A DNA stretch of 64,000 bases, taken from NCBI GenBank assembly GCA_965247615.1, contig OZ252022.1, positions 806,001 through 870,000 on the forward strand, given 5' to 3'. Each line of letters begins with the position of its first letter. Position 1 is the first letter of the stretch. Below, piece by piece: positions 1-8,995 of the stretch. Below the pieces are notes generated by a model that saw only the letters and a list, made by a program, of their open reading frames with translations, searched no databases and was not told where the DNA came from. The stretch comes from G965197715 sp965247615. Lineage in GTDB: Bacteria > Chloroflexota > Dehalococcoidia > Lucifugimonadales > UBA1127. The position numbers and the translations under genes were made by a program.

Positions 1-1021
1 ACAGGATGACCCCCTTGTCGGACTCGCCCAGCTTCTCCTTCGTCCGGTCCGCCAGCGGGCCCTGCGTGATCCAGGCCATGTAGTCCTGGTTGAACTGAAT
101 GCTGATGATCAGCCGCCCGTCGTCGCCGTACAGCGGTACGTGGTAGTACGGCACCCGTTCCTGCGGCGCCACGTCGGCCCCGGGGGCCGCGCGGAACGTG
201 TACACGGACACGTGGTACGTGTGTGTGTCGTCCATCGGGACCCGGAACTGCAGCGTTCCGCGCTGCGGCGACCCCACCTGCAGGATGTTCGGGAAGATGA
301 TTGGGTGCCCCACCTTCCACAGGTCGTCCTCCTCCGTCCCCCCTTCCATCACCCGGCGCTTGATCACCCCGTACTCCGTCACGTCAAAGCCTATCTTCTT
401 GTGCCGCTCCACCGCCGGGAGCTCTGACCGGGGCACCCCGGAGCGCTCCCTGACCCAGTTGCTCTGGTACCGGTGCAGCCACTCCGTGTGTACCGGGTCC
501 AACGAGTTCTCCTGGCACTGCAGCCAGTTGCACGGCAGCTCCGTGATCGCGATGTCCCGCGCCACGTTCTCCCACGCCAGCGGCCCCCACAGCGGCAGCA
601 CCGGCGCCGGCGACGGCCCCAGGTACGCGAAAACCAGCCCGCCCGTCTCCTGCACCGGGTACGACACCGCCGTCACCCGGTCCTTGAACGTGCTGTCCGG
701 CGCCTCCGCGGGCATCTCCAGGCACCGCCCCGTCTCGTCGAACCTCCACCCGTGGTACGGACAACGCAGCCCCTGCGCCTCCGGTATGCCGTACAGTAGG
801 TTCACGCGGCGGTGCGGGCACGACTCCTGGAGCAGCCCCAACGTCCCGCTCCGGTCCCGGTACAGCACCAGCGACTCCCCCAGAATTCGCACCGACTTTG
901 TCGGGTTCTCACGCAGCTCCTCGCTCGCGCCGATGGGGTGCCAGTACTGGCGCAGCAGATCGCCCATGGGTGTGCCCGGTCCCACTCTGGTCAGCCGTTC
1001 GTTCTCCTTGGTCGATAGCAT
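1..1021 (-). CDS. Rieske 2Fe-2S aromatic ring-hydroxylating oxygenase, 3' end beyond window
   Basis: Large-subunit type oxygenase of the phthalate/vanillate family, expected to hydroxylate or O-demethylate an aromatic substrate using electrons from a separate reductase. The minus-strand frame from the ATG at 1021 stays open to the window edge (about 340 codons). It has the Rieske pattern CPHRR...CPYHGW and the mononuclear iron motif NSLDPVHTEWLH, so both metal centres look intact. A strong AGGAGG lies about 8 bases before the ATG. It starts 34 bases after the stop of the gene at 1056-2393, to which it is clearly paralogous (both contain GESDKG and the same Rieske loop), so the pair looks like a tandem duplication in one operon. 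The substrate cannot be told from sequence. Confidence 0.88.
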   Translation of the reverse strand, partial: MLSTKENERLTRVGPGTPMGDLLRQYWHPIGASEELRENPTKSVRILGESLVLYRDRSGTLGLLQESCPHRRVNLLYGIPEAQGLRCPYHGWRFDETGRCLEMPAEAPDSTFKDRVTAVSYPVQETGGLVFAYLGPSPAPVLPLWGPLAWENVARDIAITELPCNWLQCQENSLDPVHTEWLHRYQSNWVRERSGVPRSELPAVERHKKIGFDVTEYGVIKRRVMEGGTEEDDLWKVGHPIIFPNILQVGSPQRGTLQFRVPMDDTHTYHVSVYTFRAAPGADVAPQERVPYYHVPLYGDDGRLIISIQFNQDYMAWITQGPLADRTKEKLGESDKGVIL

Positions 1022-1055
1022 CGTTCCGCCTCCTGTCGTCTGTCTTGGTTCTCGC

Positions 1056-2393
1056 CTACTTGCCGGGCTGCACCTGTCCGTAGCCCGCCAGCTTCGTCTT
1101 CGTCTCCTCCGGCGTCGCGGCCCCTGCGTTCTTGGCCCGCTCCTGCGCAATGGGGCTGTACTTCACCGCCCGCCCCGTCCCGACGCCGCCCGTGCGCCTC
1201 GGTATCGCGCCGTCACCCCGCTCGCGGTAGCCCTTGCCCTCCTGGCTCTCCGCCGGAATCCGGTTGCAGATGTTCGACGCCGGGTCTCGGAACGTGTTCA
1301 TCGGGTCCCCGCCGTCCTCCACGATCCGCATCTGCTCCCGCAGCAGCCGCCGGTACAGGATGATCCCCTTGTCCGACTCCCCCAACCGCTCCAGCCACCG
1401 CGTCGAGACCGGCCCCTGCGACATCCACGCCATGTTGTCCTGGCCGCTGTTGTTGTCCAACACCTCCCAGATGGGCAGGCCCCGCTCGTCCACCCCCGGC
1501 AGCGGCACCTCGTACAGCGGGATCTCCTCCGGCGCCTGCTCCGGCGCCGTCTCCCCCGCCGGCATCTCGTGCACGTTGTACCACCAATACAGCGTGTGCG
1601 TGTCGTCTATCGGCACGCGTATCTGGTCCAGCCGCAGTATGTTGGGGAACACAATCGGGTGGCCGACGCGCCACAGCGGGCTCGTCTCGTCATCCCCCTC
1701 CAGCACGCGGCGCTTGATGATCCCGTACTCGAACACGTCGAAGCCAATCTTCGTGTGACGCCTCACGTTCCCCTTGTTGCGCCAGTACCTCCCCTCCTGC
1801 TCTCCCTTGCCCAGCCGCTCGATGACGTAGTTCGAAAAGACCTGGTGCAGGTGCTCAACGTGCACCGGGTCCAGCGAGTTCTCCATGATCTGCATCCAGT
1901 TGCACGGAAGGACCGCCCAGCCGATGTCCCGCTGCACGTTGTCCTTCACAAACGCCTCCCAGTGGGGCACCAGGGGCCTCGGCTCCGGCCCCAACCAGGC
2001 CCACACCATGCCGCCCAGCTCCTCCACCGGGTACGACTTGGCCGTCACCCGGTCCTTGAACGTGCTGTCCGGCGCCTCCGCCGGCATCTCCAGGCACTGC
2101 CCTGTCTCGTCGAACAGCCACCCGTGGTACGGGCAGCGCAGCCCGTGCTCCTCCGGGATGCCGTACAGCAGGTTCACCCGGCGGTGCGGGCACGATTCCT
2201 GAATCAAGCCCAGCGTCCCGCTCCGGTCCCGGAACAGCACCAGGTCCTCGCCCAGCAGCCGCACCGCCTTCGTCGGGTTCTCCTTCAGCTGCGACAGCGC
2301 GGCGATGGGCTGCCAGTAGCGCCGCATCAGCTCTCCCATCGGCGTGCCGGGGCCAACCTCCGTCAGCATCTGGTTCTGTTCCTTCGTCAGCAT
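1056..2393 (-). CDS. Rieske 2Fe-2S aromatic ring-hydroxylating oxygenase
   Basis: 445 residues, the usual length for a phthalate/vanillate-type oxygenase alpha subunit. Rieske ligands are visible as C68-x-H70 and C87-x2-H90. The catalytic iron site is D175, H178 and H183 in NSLDPVHVEHLH. The N-terminus opens with a conserved short stretch (GPGTPMGELMRRYW) shared with the two other Rieske proteins of the window. AGGAG precedes the ATG. A sigma70-like promoter lies about 70 bases upstream, and the gene at 1-1021 follows after 34 bases, so this is the first gene of a two-gene operon. No ferredoxin or reductase partner is encoded nearby. Substrate unknown. Confidence 0.93.
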   Translation of the reverse strand: MLTKEQNQMLTEVGPGTPMGELMRRYWQPIAALSQLKENPTKAVRLLGEDLVLFRDRSGTLGLIQESCPHRRVNLLYGIPEEHGLRCPYHGWLFDETGQCLEMPAEAPDSTFKDRVTAKSYPVEELGGMVWAWLGPEPRPLVPHWEAFVKDNVQRDIGWAVLPCNWMQIMENSLDPVHVEHLHQVFSNYVIERLGKGEQEGRYWRNKGNVRRHTKIGFDVFEYGIIKRRVLEGDDETSPLWRVGHPIVFPNILRLDQIRVPIDDTHTLYWWYNVHEMPAGETAPEQAPEEIPLYEVPLPGVDERGLPIWEVLDNNSGQDNMAWMSQGPVSTRWLERLGESDKGIILYRRLLREQMRIVEDGGDPMNTFRDPASNICNRIPAESQEGKGYRERGDGAIPRRTGGVGTGRAVKYSPIAQERAKNAGAATPEETKTKLAGYGQVQPGK

Positions 2394-2462
2394 AGGCGTC
2401 TCCTGGCATGAAATACCGACGGATGCGATGCGGGACCATCATGCCGGCCGTCGATTAGCGCT

Positions 2463-2490
2463 AGTATAGCGCGGCCCCCGCCGCCGTCAA
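2463..2490 (-). promoter_or_regulatory. sigma70-like promoter for the Rieske gene pair
   Basis: On the minus strand TTGACG (2490-2485) and TATACT (2468-2463) are separated by 16 bases. This would give a 5' leader of about 60 bases before the ATG at 2393. Inferred from sequence match only. Confidence 0.5.
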
Positions 2491-2742
2491 GACGACGCGC
2501 GCCCCCGCGCGACGAGTATCGCCACCGCCCCGCATACCTGCCGCGCCGGATTCCACCATCGGCCCTCCAATCGAGACCTCACGCCGGCGTGAGGCCGCGG
2601 TGGGTTGAGGACCGCCTGTGTGCCCGCGCGGCATGTATTGACCGAGTTCGTTTCGCCAAGAAAGCTCTCGGTAGCGCGACGCATGACACCCGGGACAGTT
2701 GCTGCTATCCTCTCTGCTGTCATCCCAACATGACGGGGGCGC

Positions 2743-3621
2743 ATGAGCACCAGCACCATCTACCTTGGCGATAATCTGAAGATTCTGCGCGGAACGCCAT
2801 CGGAGTCTTTCCCTCTCATCTACATCGACCCCCCGTTCAATACAGGGAAAGTTCAGGCCAAGACACGCCTGCGAACGACTCGGGATGCAAACGGCGATAG
2901 GACCGGGTTTCAGGGGCAGCGCTACCGGACAGAGAAGGGCGAAACGCTCTCGTTCGTTGACGTGTTTGACGACTACCTCGCGTTTCTCACGCCGCGCTTG
3001 GAGGAGGCCCACAGGCTTCTCACTCCAACCGGCTCGCTCTATTTCCATATCGACTATCGGGAGGTCCACTATTGCAAGGTGCTCCTCGATAGAATCTTTG
3101 GGCGGGACAGCTTCCTGAACGAGATAATCTGGGCCTACGATTTCGGAGGTAGGTCGAAGCGCCGTTGGCCGGCGAAGCACGACAATATCTTGGTCTATGC
3201 AAAAGACCCTGAGCGCTACACGTTCAATACTGACGCAATAGACCGAATCCCCTACATGGCTCCTGGACTGGTTGGACCGGACAAGGCGGCGCGGGGCAAG
3301 CTGCCCACGGATGTCTGGTGGCACACAATAGTCCCCCCTGGCGGCAGGGAAAGCACAGGCTACGCCACGCAGAAGCCCCTGGCTATCATGAAGCGCATCA
3401 TAGCGGCTTCATCGAATCCGGGGGATGTTGTGATGGACTTCTTTGCCGGCAGCGGTACGACCGGGATGGCCGCCCGTCAGCTTGGTAGAGCATTTATGCT
3501 CATAGACAACAATGAGGAAGCATTGAAGGTAATGGCCAAGCGATTTGATGGTCTGCCGGACGTCCGGTTTATTGACTTCGACCCGACGCCCTATCAATCA
3601 GGCCATCTGGTGTTGGCCTGA
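2743..3621 (+). CDS. DNA methyltransferase, beta class (type III Mod-like / adenine-specific), orphan
   Basis: 292-residue SAM-dependent DNA methyltransferase. The catalytic motif IV, DPPFNT, is at residues 29-34, and the SAM-binding motif I, FAGSGTTG, is near residues 234-241. This order (IV before I) defines the beta class, which contains MboII- and Mod-type N6-adenine enzymes and some N4-cytosine enzymes. At 292 residues it is much shorter than full type III Mod subunits, so the target-recognition region is small. No restriction gene is adjacent, so it looks like an orphan. Its base composition is visibly less GC-rich than its neighbours, which suggests acquisition. The ribosome-binding site is weak (GGGGG) before the ATG. 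Confidence 0.87.
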   Translation: MSTSTIYLGDNLKILRGTPSESFPLIYIDPPFNTGKVQAKTRLRTTRDANGDRTGFQGQRYRTEKGETLSFVDVFDDYLAFLTPRLEEAHRLLTPTGSLYFHIDYREVHYCKVLLDRIFGRDSFLNEIIWAYDFGGRSKRRWPAKHDNILVYAKDPERYTFNTDAIDRIPYMAPGLVGPDKAARGKLPTDVWWHTIVPPGGRESTGYATQKPLAIMKRIIAASSNPGDVVMDFFAGSGTTGMAARQLGRAFMLIDNNEEALKVMAKRFDGLPDVRFIDFDPTPYQSGHLVLA

Positions 3622-3720
3622 CACAAGTACAGCGCAGATCAATGATCAGAAGTTCGCCGGCTCGTTGGACCACAAGCGACATCGCTCACTCGATGTCGTG
3701 CAACCCACGCCCACAAAGCT

Positions 3721-3734
3721 GTCGCGCTAGCGAC
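3721..3734. repeat. GTCGC-N4-GCGAC palindrome, overlaps cinA stop codon
   Basis: Copy of the dispersed 14-base hairpin, GTCGCGCTAGCGAC. The CTA in its loop is the TAG stop of cinA on the minus strand, so the hairpin lies across the 3' end of that mRNA. Confidence 0.8.
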
Positions 3735-4959
3735 CACGCAGCGCCGCCATTACCTGCAGCAGCGCCTGCGTCACCGCCCGCCGCTTCACCAGCGGTCGGC
3801 GCGGCGGAAAGCGCATGCTCCCGCTTGTGCCGCCGCCCTCCCACGCCACGCCCACGAACACCGTGCCCGGGTCCACACCGTCGGCGGGCTCCGGCCCAGC
3901 CACGCCCGTGACCCCCACCCCCAGGTCTGCGCCAAGCTGCTCACGCGCCGCCCGCGCCATCTCCGCGGCTGCGGCGGCGCTCACCTCTCCGTGCTCCTTC
4001 AGGACAGCCCGGTCCACCCCGAATGCCCCGCCGGCGCTGGGCTGGTACGCCACGATGCTGCCCAGAAAGAAGTCGGAGCTGCCCGGTACGTCGCTGATCA
4101 GGCTCGACAGCAGGCCCCCCGTGCACGACTCCATCGCCGCCAGCGTCAGCCCCTCCTCCCGGAGCCGTGCCCCCACCTGGCCCTCCGCCGTGTCGCCGTC
4201 CACCCCCCAGATGGAGGGCCCCAGCGCCTCCCGGATCTCCCGCTCCACGGGCTCGATGAGCTTCAGCGCCGCCGCCTCCGTCGGCGCCCGCGCGATCACC
4301 CGCAGGTGTATCCCGTCCTGCCGTGCGTAGATGCCCAGGTACGGGTTTTCCTTGTTGAACAGGTGCTCCACCGTGTCCCCCGCCGCGGCTTCCGACAGCC
4401 CAAAGGTCTTCAGCGTCCGCGAGAGGATGATCGTGCCCGTCGCCCGCTCCCGCAGGCGCGGCGCCACCTGGTGCTCCCACATGTGCTCCATCTCAGAAGG
4501 CACGCCCGGCATCGTCACGATGGTCCGCCCACCCTTCTCCGCCCACCAGCCCGGCGCCGTCCCCATCGGGTTGCGAAGCACCGCCGCCGACGCTATTCGC
4601 TCCGCCTGCTGGATGTTCCCCGCCGGCATGGGGCCCGCGTTGCGGGAGCGAAAGTTGGCCTCCAGCTCCGCCAGCAGCTCCTGGTCGATCTCGACCTCCT
4701 CCCCCAGCACCTCCGCGATGGCGTGGCGCGTCATATCGTCCTTGGTGGGGCCCAGCCCGCCCGTGACGAAGATCATCTCAGAGCGGCCCAAACCCCGCTC
4801 CAGGGACTCCGTCAGCTCCGCCATCTCGTCCCCTACGATGCTGATCGCGTGCAGGTCCACTCCCAGCGCGGGCAGCCGGCTGGCGATGTGCGCCGAGTTC
4901 GTGTCTACAATCTCGCCCATCAGGATCTCAGTGCCGAATGCCAGGATCTCTGCGCGCAT
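3727..4959 (-). CDS. cinA: CinA-like protein (nicotinamide-nucleotide amidase / competence-damage inducible)
   Basis: 410 residues, full family length. The N-terminal MoCF-type domain (about 1-165) begins with an FGTEILMGEIVDTN-type stretch and contains FVTGGLGPTKDD. The C-terminal CinA amidase domain (about 250-405) has ESCTGGLLSSLIS, GSIVAYQ and GVTGVAGPEPADG. The family hydrolyses NMN to nicotinic acid mononucleotide in pyridine nucleotide recycling, and the N-terminal domain has ADP-ribose pyrophosphatase activity in some members. It is transcribed alone on the minus strand. Its last codons run into the dispersed palindrome, which supplies the stop. Confidence 0.93.
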   Translation of the reverse strand: MRAEILAFGTEILMGEIVDTNSAHIASRLPALGVDLHAISIVGDEMAELTESLERGLGRSEMIFVTGGLGPTKDDMTRHAIAEVLGEEVEIDQELLAELEANFRSRNAGPMPAGNIQQAERIASAAVLRNPMGTAPGWWAEKGGRTIVTMPGVPSEMEHMWEHQVAPRLRERATGTIILSRTLKTFGLSEAAAGDTVEHLFNKENPYLGIYARQDGIHLRVIARAPTEAAALKLIEPVEREIREALGPSIWGVDGDTAEGQVGARLREEGLTLAAMESCTGGLLSSLISDVPGSSDFFLGSIVAYQPSAGGAFGVDRAVLKEHGEVSAAAAAEMARAAREQLGADLGVGVTGVAGPEPADGVDPGTVFVGVAWEGGGTSGSMRFPPRRPLVKRRAVTQALLQVMAALRGR

Positions 4960-5021
4960 ACGAGGCCCCTTCCCGTCAAGCTGTCACGGAGTATAGGGTG
5001 CCCCCGGCTGAGAGGCAAGGC

Positions 5022-5069
5022 GTAGGGGCGCCCCTCGTGGGTGCCCTCACCCGTTGTCGCGCCAGCGAC
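5022..5069. repeat. two dispersed stem-loops: GGGGCGCCC type and GTCGC-GCGAC type
   Basis: At 5022-5045 a GTAGGGGCGCCCCTCGTGGG-type inverted repeat, also found near 8961, 33876 and 52107. At 5056-5069 a perfect copy of GTCGCGCCAGCGAC. Both lie between the divergent cinA and the oxidoreductase gene. Confidence 0.65.
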
Positions 5070-5141
5070 CCGCGTTGACACCCCCCACCCTCGACCGTAC
5101 AATTGCGCCTACTCTCAATCGGTCGTCAAGGGGGTATCTCC

Positions 5142-6362
5142 ATGACCAGCAGCAGCCCACCTACCCTGCGCGTCGGCATCGCCGGCGTGGGTGGCGGCGC
5201 CAGCCAGATGGTCCCCGCCTTCCAGCGCCACGGCAACATCAAGATCACCGCCGCCGCCGACGTTGACGACGACGTCCTCGCCCGCTTCAAGCGCGACCTG
5301 GAGGGCGAGACCTATCGCAGCGTCGAAGACATGTGCAAGAGCCCCAACGTAGACCTCGTCTACGTCGCCACCCCCAACCAGTTCCACACCGAGCACGCCC
5401 TCACCGCCCTCGACCACCACAAGCACGTCCACCTGGAAAAGCCCATGACCCTGAACATGGAGGAGGCCCAGACCATCGTCAACACCGCCGAGCGCAACGG
5501 CCTCCAGCTCACCGTCAACGTCAAGCACAGCTTCGAGCCGCGCATCCAGAAGATCAGGGAGATCGTCCGTGGCGGCGAGCTCGGCAACCTGCGCATGATG
5601 CACAACTGGTTCTACAACGACTGGCTCTACCGGCCCCGCGTCGCCGAGGAGCTCGACCCACGCCTCGGCGGCGGCGTCGTCTGGCGCCAGGGCCCCCACC
5701 ACTTCGACATCATCCGCACCATCGGCGGCGGCATGCTCCGCAGCGTCCGCGCCATGACCGGCCTCTGGGACGACACCCGCCCCGTCACCGGCGCCTTCGC
5801 CGCCTTCCTCGAGTTCCAGGACGGCGCCGCCGCCACCTCTGTCTACAACGGCTACGACCGCTTCCACTCCAACGACCTCGTCTTCGACGTCGGCGAGCCC
5901 TACCAACCCCCGGACACCGCCTCCTACGCCCGCGCCCGTAAGTCCCAGCGCCAACGCGGCGCTGACGCCGAGGTCGAGGCCAAGCGCGCCAACCGCTACG
6001 GTGGCGGCAACGCCCCCGCACCCGCCGGTCAGACCCCCACAGCCGCCGCCCGTAGGCCCACCGGCGCCTACATCCTCGGCGGTCCCGAGGTGATAAGCCT
6101 CGACCTCGCCGACATCCGCCTCACTCCCGCGGGCATCATGGTCTACGGCCCCGACGACCGCTACGAGATCGACCTCACCAGCGACCGCGATGGCCGCGAC
6201 GGCATCATCGCGCAGGTCTACAACGGCATCGCCCACAGCCGGCCCCCAACCCCCGACGGCCGGTGGGGCATGGCCACCCTGGAGGTGCTGCTCGCCGTCA
6301 ACCAGTCGGGCGCAGAGCACCGCGAGGTGCTCCTCTCCCACCAGGTTCCCTCCAAGGACTGA
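5142..6362 (+). CDS. Gfo/Idh/MocA family NAD(P)-dependent oxidoreductase
   Basis: 406 residues. The N-terminal Rossmann fold carries GIAGVGGGAS, followed by the family-typical VATPNQFHTEHALTAL and HLEKPMTLNMEEA, where the EKP lysine is the conserved catalytic-site residue. The C-terminal domain has an extra low-complexity insertion of about 50 residues (roughly 260-310). The ATG at 5142 is chosen because AAGGGGG lies 7 bases upstream; an in-frame TTG at 5103 is less likely. Members oxidise or reduce sugars, inositols or, as in LigC, ring-cleavage aldehydes. The neighbouring LigB- and LigJ-like genes make a role in aromatic breakdown possible, but the substrate is not determined. Confidence 0.88.
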   Translation: MTSSSPPTLRVGIAGVGGGASQMVPAFQRHGNIKITAAADVDDDVLARFKRDLEGETYRSVEDMCKSPNVDLVYVATPNQFHTEHALTALDHHKHVHLEKPMTLNMEEAQTIVNTAERNGLQLTVNVKHSFEPRIQKIREIVRGGELGNLRMMHNWFYNDWLYRPRVAEELDPRLGGGVVWRQGPHHFDIIRTIGGGMLRSVRAMTGLWDDTRPVTGAFAAFLEFQDGAAATSVYNGYDRFHSNDLVFDVGEPYQPPDTASYARARKSQRQRGADAEVEAKRANRYGGGNAPAPAGQTPTAAARRPTGAYILGGPEVISLDLADIRLTPAGIMVYGPDDRYEIDLTSDRDGRDGIIAQVYNGIAHSRPPTPDGRWGMATLEVLLAVNQSGAEHREVLLSHQVPSKD

Positions 6363-6402
6363 TCCCGCTCCCCCGGAGCGGCGGCCACCCCCGCAAGAAA
6401 GC

Positions 6403-6434
6403 GAAGAGCGGCTGCTCATGAGCAGCCGCTCTTC
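6403..6434. terminator. bidirectional terminator hairpin between convergent genes
   Basis: A perfect 32-base palindrome (16-bp arms starting GAAGAGCGGCTG) lies between the stop of the oxidoreductase (6362) and the stop of the convergent LigB-like gene (6496). There is only a weak pyrimidine tract after it. Position and perfection suggest a shared terminator. Confidence 0.75.
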
Positions 6435-6495
6435 CTATTCGCTCTTCAGCGCCGCCGTGCGCTCGCCCGGCGACCCGGCCCATCGCTCAGGCGGC

Positions 6496-7566
6496 CTACT
6501 GCCACCTGGCGAAGCACCACCCGCCGCCCGTGCCCGCCGGTGAACGGTACACCGGCACGTACTCCAGCAGCTCCATCTCCAGGTGCTCCACCGTCGCCGA
6601 TGCCGCAATCCAGTTCTGTATCTCAGACGCCGCCGAGTTCAGCTGCCGCCGCGGCAGCGACCCCAACAACGCTCCGTCCCGCTCCCGCATCCCCTTCAGC
6701 GCCAGCTGGTCCACCTCCTCGTCCACCACAAAGTGGCTCAGCCCCCCGGATCCCACCACGCACACCCGCTTGTCGCTGTCCCAGGACTTCACCGCCTCGC
6801 CGATCGCCTTCCCCAGCGCGTACGACCGCCGCGGCGTCGGCTGGTTCGGCGGGTAGCACGTGTTCTGGAACACCGGCACTATCGGCACCGTCTTCCCGTT
6901 CATGATCCGCCGCACGATGAACGCGAACCCGTGCGGCAGCCCCTGCCGCCGCGGCTGCGTCGTCCGCGTGAAGACCGGCTCATGCCCGTTCCCTTCCCTC
7001 TGGTACCAGCGCGACACGTCCCCGCCGTACTGCTCCTTCACCTCGCAGAAGTGCGCCACGTCGAACCCGCCGTCTATCAGCGACTCTATGAGGTGCAGCC
7101 CCAGCGCCGAGTCCACCGGCACGTCCATCTCCACGTCCCCGTAGCCCCACATCGAGTGCCGGTACGGTGACGTGGACCCCTCCGGCATCCGGTTCGGGAT
7201 GATTGGTACGCTGTTGCCCCAATATATGGCGAAGGACGGCATCACGTGGTCGAAGAACCACTCGTCCTGGTCGTCGCTGATGATGACCACCACGTCCGGG
7301 TTGGCGTCCGCCATCGTCTGCTCCAGCGTCGCGATGGCCTTCTGGCACGCCTCGTACTGCCCGTCGAAGCGCTCCTGCGTCAGCAGCCCGGCAATCTTCG
7401 GGTCCGCCTTCGCCAGCACCTCCTCGTACGTCGCCGAATACCCGGTGCTCGGGTCCACGATGTCCGTGTTTCTCTTGTCGCCCTCCTGCGGCAGCGACCA
7501 CATGTCCGGCGCCAAGCTCAGCATCGGGCTGTGGGATGTCCCGATTCCCAGCACTATCTCGGCCAT
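6496..7566 (-). CDS. LigB-like class III extradiol ring-cleavage dioxygenase
   Basis: 356 residues, homologous to the catalytic beta subunit of protocatechuate 4,5-dioxygenase (LigB), which opens the ring of protocatechuate or gallate with a non-heme Fe(II). The expected N-terminal iron histidine is H12 in GTSHSPM, and H278 in GGLSHF matches the conserved second histidine region. DVVVIISDDQDE near residues 91-102 fits the family core. A GGAGGAG ribosome-binding site precedes the ATG. No small LigA subunit is encoded nearby, so it may be a single-chain member. The next minus-strand gene upstream (7789-8793) is LigJ-like, matching consecutive steps of the 4,5-cleavage pathway. Confidence 0.85.
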   Translation of the reverse strand: MAEIVLGIGTSHSPMLSLAPDMWSLPQEGDKRNTDIVDPSTGYSATYEEVLAKADPKIAGLLTQERFDGQYEACQKAIATLEQTMADANPDVVVIISDDQDEWFFDHVMPSFAIYWGNSVPIIPNRMPEGSTSPYRHSMWGYGDVEMDVPVDSALGLHLIESLIDGGFDVAHFCEVKEQYGGDVSRWYQREGNGHEPVFTRTTQPRRQGLPHGFAFIVRRIMNGKTVPIVPVFQNTCYPPNQPTPRRSYALGKAIGEAVKSWDSDKRVCVVGSGGLSHFVVDEEVDQLALKGMRERDGALLGSLPRRQLNSAASEIQNWIAASATVEHLEMELLEYVPVYRSPAGTGGGWCFARWQ

Positions 7567-7652
7567 TCTCTCCTCCTCTGCTGGCGCCTTCGGCGCCCTC
7601 TTGATGTTGACGTAGCCTTCCCCCTACCGTCGTTCCCACCCCCCTCGCCGTC

Positions 7653-7766
7653 GTTCCCGCGAAAGCGGGAACCCAGGGGCGGGGTTCCACGCCGGAACGA
7701 ACCGCCTCACATTCACGCCCTCCACGACCCCGCAACCCTCCCCTACATGGCCGTCGCGCCAGCGAC
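7653..7766. repeat. intergenic repeats between LigB- and LigJ-like genes
   Basis: At 7653-7672 a hairpin with arms GTTCCCGC/GCGGGAAC and a GAAA loop. At 7753-7766 a perfect GTCGCGCCAGCGAC palindrome. Both families recur elsewhere in the window. Confidence 0.75.
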
Positions 7767-7788
7767 CTGCCGCCCAGTGTAGCGCAGT

Positions 7789-8793
7789 TTAGCTGCCGGC
7801 GCCAACGGAAAGGTGCGAAAACACCTTGCGCGCATTCCCCTCGAAGAGCTTCTGCTTGTCTTCGCCGGTGAGCCACTCGATCTCGTCCACGTATCGCTTC
7901 GTGTCGTCAAACGACTTCCCGGTGTCCGGATCGATGGCGTTGGCCGCCCCCACAAGCTCGGAGGCAAACAGCACGTTGTCGACCCCCACCGCCCGGATCA
8001 GCGTCTCCACCGCCTCCTTGCTGTAGATCGCCGTGTCGTAATACAGCTTGTGCATCGCATCCTCGAAGGGGCCCAGCCGCTCTCTGATGAACTGCGCCCG
8101 GTACCTCGCTATCTGGTACGGCATCGCGCCGCCCCCGTGGGGGACGATGAGCTTCAGCGTCGGAAAGTCCTCGAACACCCGCGACGTCAGTATCTGCACC
8201 ACGGAGGCCGTGTCCCCGTTTATGTAGTAGGTGCCCGTCGAGTGCAGCGCCGGGTTGATGGACGAGCTCACATGCACCATCGCCGGCACGTCCAGCTCCA
8301 CCAGCTTCTCGTACAGCGGGTACCACCACTCGTCCCCCAGCGACGGCGATACACCCATGCCGCCGCTCGGGTCCGGGTTCAGGTTGCATCCCACGAAGCC
8401 GAACTCCGTAACGCACCGCTCCAGCTCCTCGATGCAGTTCCTGGGATTGACCCCCGGCGACTGCGGTAGCTGGCACACGCCCGTGAGCCTGTCAGGGTAG
8501 AGCTGGCACGCCCGGTGGATCAGCTCATTGCACGTCTCCGTCCAGTACCGGCTCACCAGCTCCGTCCCGAAGTGGTGCCCCATCGATCCCGCCGTGGGCG
8601 AAAACAGCAGATGGTCCGTGCCCCGCTCCGCTATCAGCTTGAGCTGATTGTTCTCCAGGGCGGTCTGGATCTGCTCATCGGCGATGCCCGGGTTTCCCTT
8701 GGCTGGCCGGCCCAATCCGGAGATCTGCCGCCCGCGGTAGGCCTGCAGCGGCGTCGGCGCCGTCGTGAAGTGCGAGTGTACGTCGATAATCAT
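7789..8793 (-). CDS. LigJ-like 4-oxalomesaconate hydratase / amidohydrolase-2 family protein
   Basis: 334 residues of the amidohydrolase-2 (ACMSD-like TIM barrel) family. The metal-binding start MIIDVHSHF gives H6 and H8, and IVPHGGGAMPY carries a further family histidine. The arrangement (ERGTD..FSPTAGSMGHH, CQLPQSPG, ELERCV..FGFVGCNLNPDPSGG) matches 4-oxalomesaconate hydratase (LigJ) better than general decarboxylases. LigJ hydrates 4-oxalomesaconate in the protocatechuate 4,5-cleavage pathway. It sits just upstream of the LigB-like gene and has a paralogue at 38582-39598. The exact substrate is inferred. Confidence 0.82.
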   Translation of the reverse strand: MIIDVHSHFTTAPTPLQAYRGRQISGLGRPAKGNPGIADEQIQTALENNQLKLIAERGTDHLLFSPTAGSMGHHFGTELVSRYWTETCNELIHRACQLYPDRLTGVCQLPQSPGVNPRNCIEELERCVTEFGFVGCNLNPDPSGGMGVSPSLGDEWWYPLYEKLVELDVPAMVHVSSSINPALHSTGTYYINGDTASVVQILTSRVFEDFPTLKLIVPHGGGAMPYQIARYRAQFIRERLGPFEDAMHKLYYDTAIYSKEAVETLIRAVGVDNVLFASELVGAANAIDPDTGKSFDDTKRYVDEIEWLTGEDKQKLFEGNARKVFSHLSVGAGS

Positions 8794-8960
8794 CGTTGCC
8801 TCTCTGGCGCAGTCTGGGCTGAATTCTGTTCACACGGCGCCTCGCCCAGGCGCGGCGAAGCCGATGCCTGCCGGCGCGTGCGTTGCCCTGCGCACTGCCC
8901 GTATGGTACGACAGAGACCGGGCTTGTCAATCCTGCCTTCACCGCCGCCGTCGCCGTACC

Positions 8961-8984
8961 GTAGAGGCGCCCCTCGTGGGCGCC
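8961..8984. repeat. GGCGCCC stem-loop repeat
   Basis: GTAGAGGCGCCCCTCGTGGG followed by CGCC; same family as the copies near 5022, 33876 and 52107. It lies in the 202-base gap upstream of the LigJ-like gene. Confidence 0.5.
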
Positions 8985-8995
8985 AGCCCTGTCCC

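Noticed and set aside
198..2411. Long open frame on the plus strand opposite the two Rieske genes
   Set aside because: It is a shadow of the GC-rich coding strand; the translation is Arg/Pro/His-rich without any family pattern.
5115..6419. 434-codon frame opposite the Gfo/Idh/MocA gene
   Set aside because: Gly/Val/Asp-rich antisense shadow; the plus-strand protein has clear family motifs.
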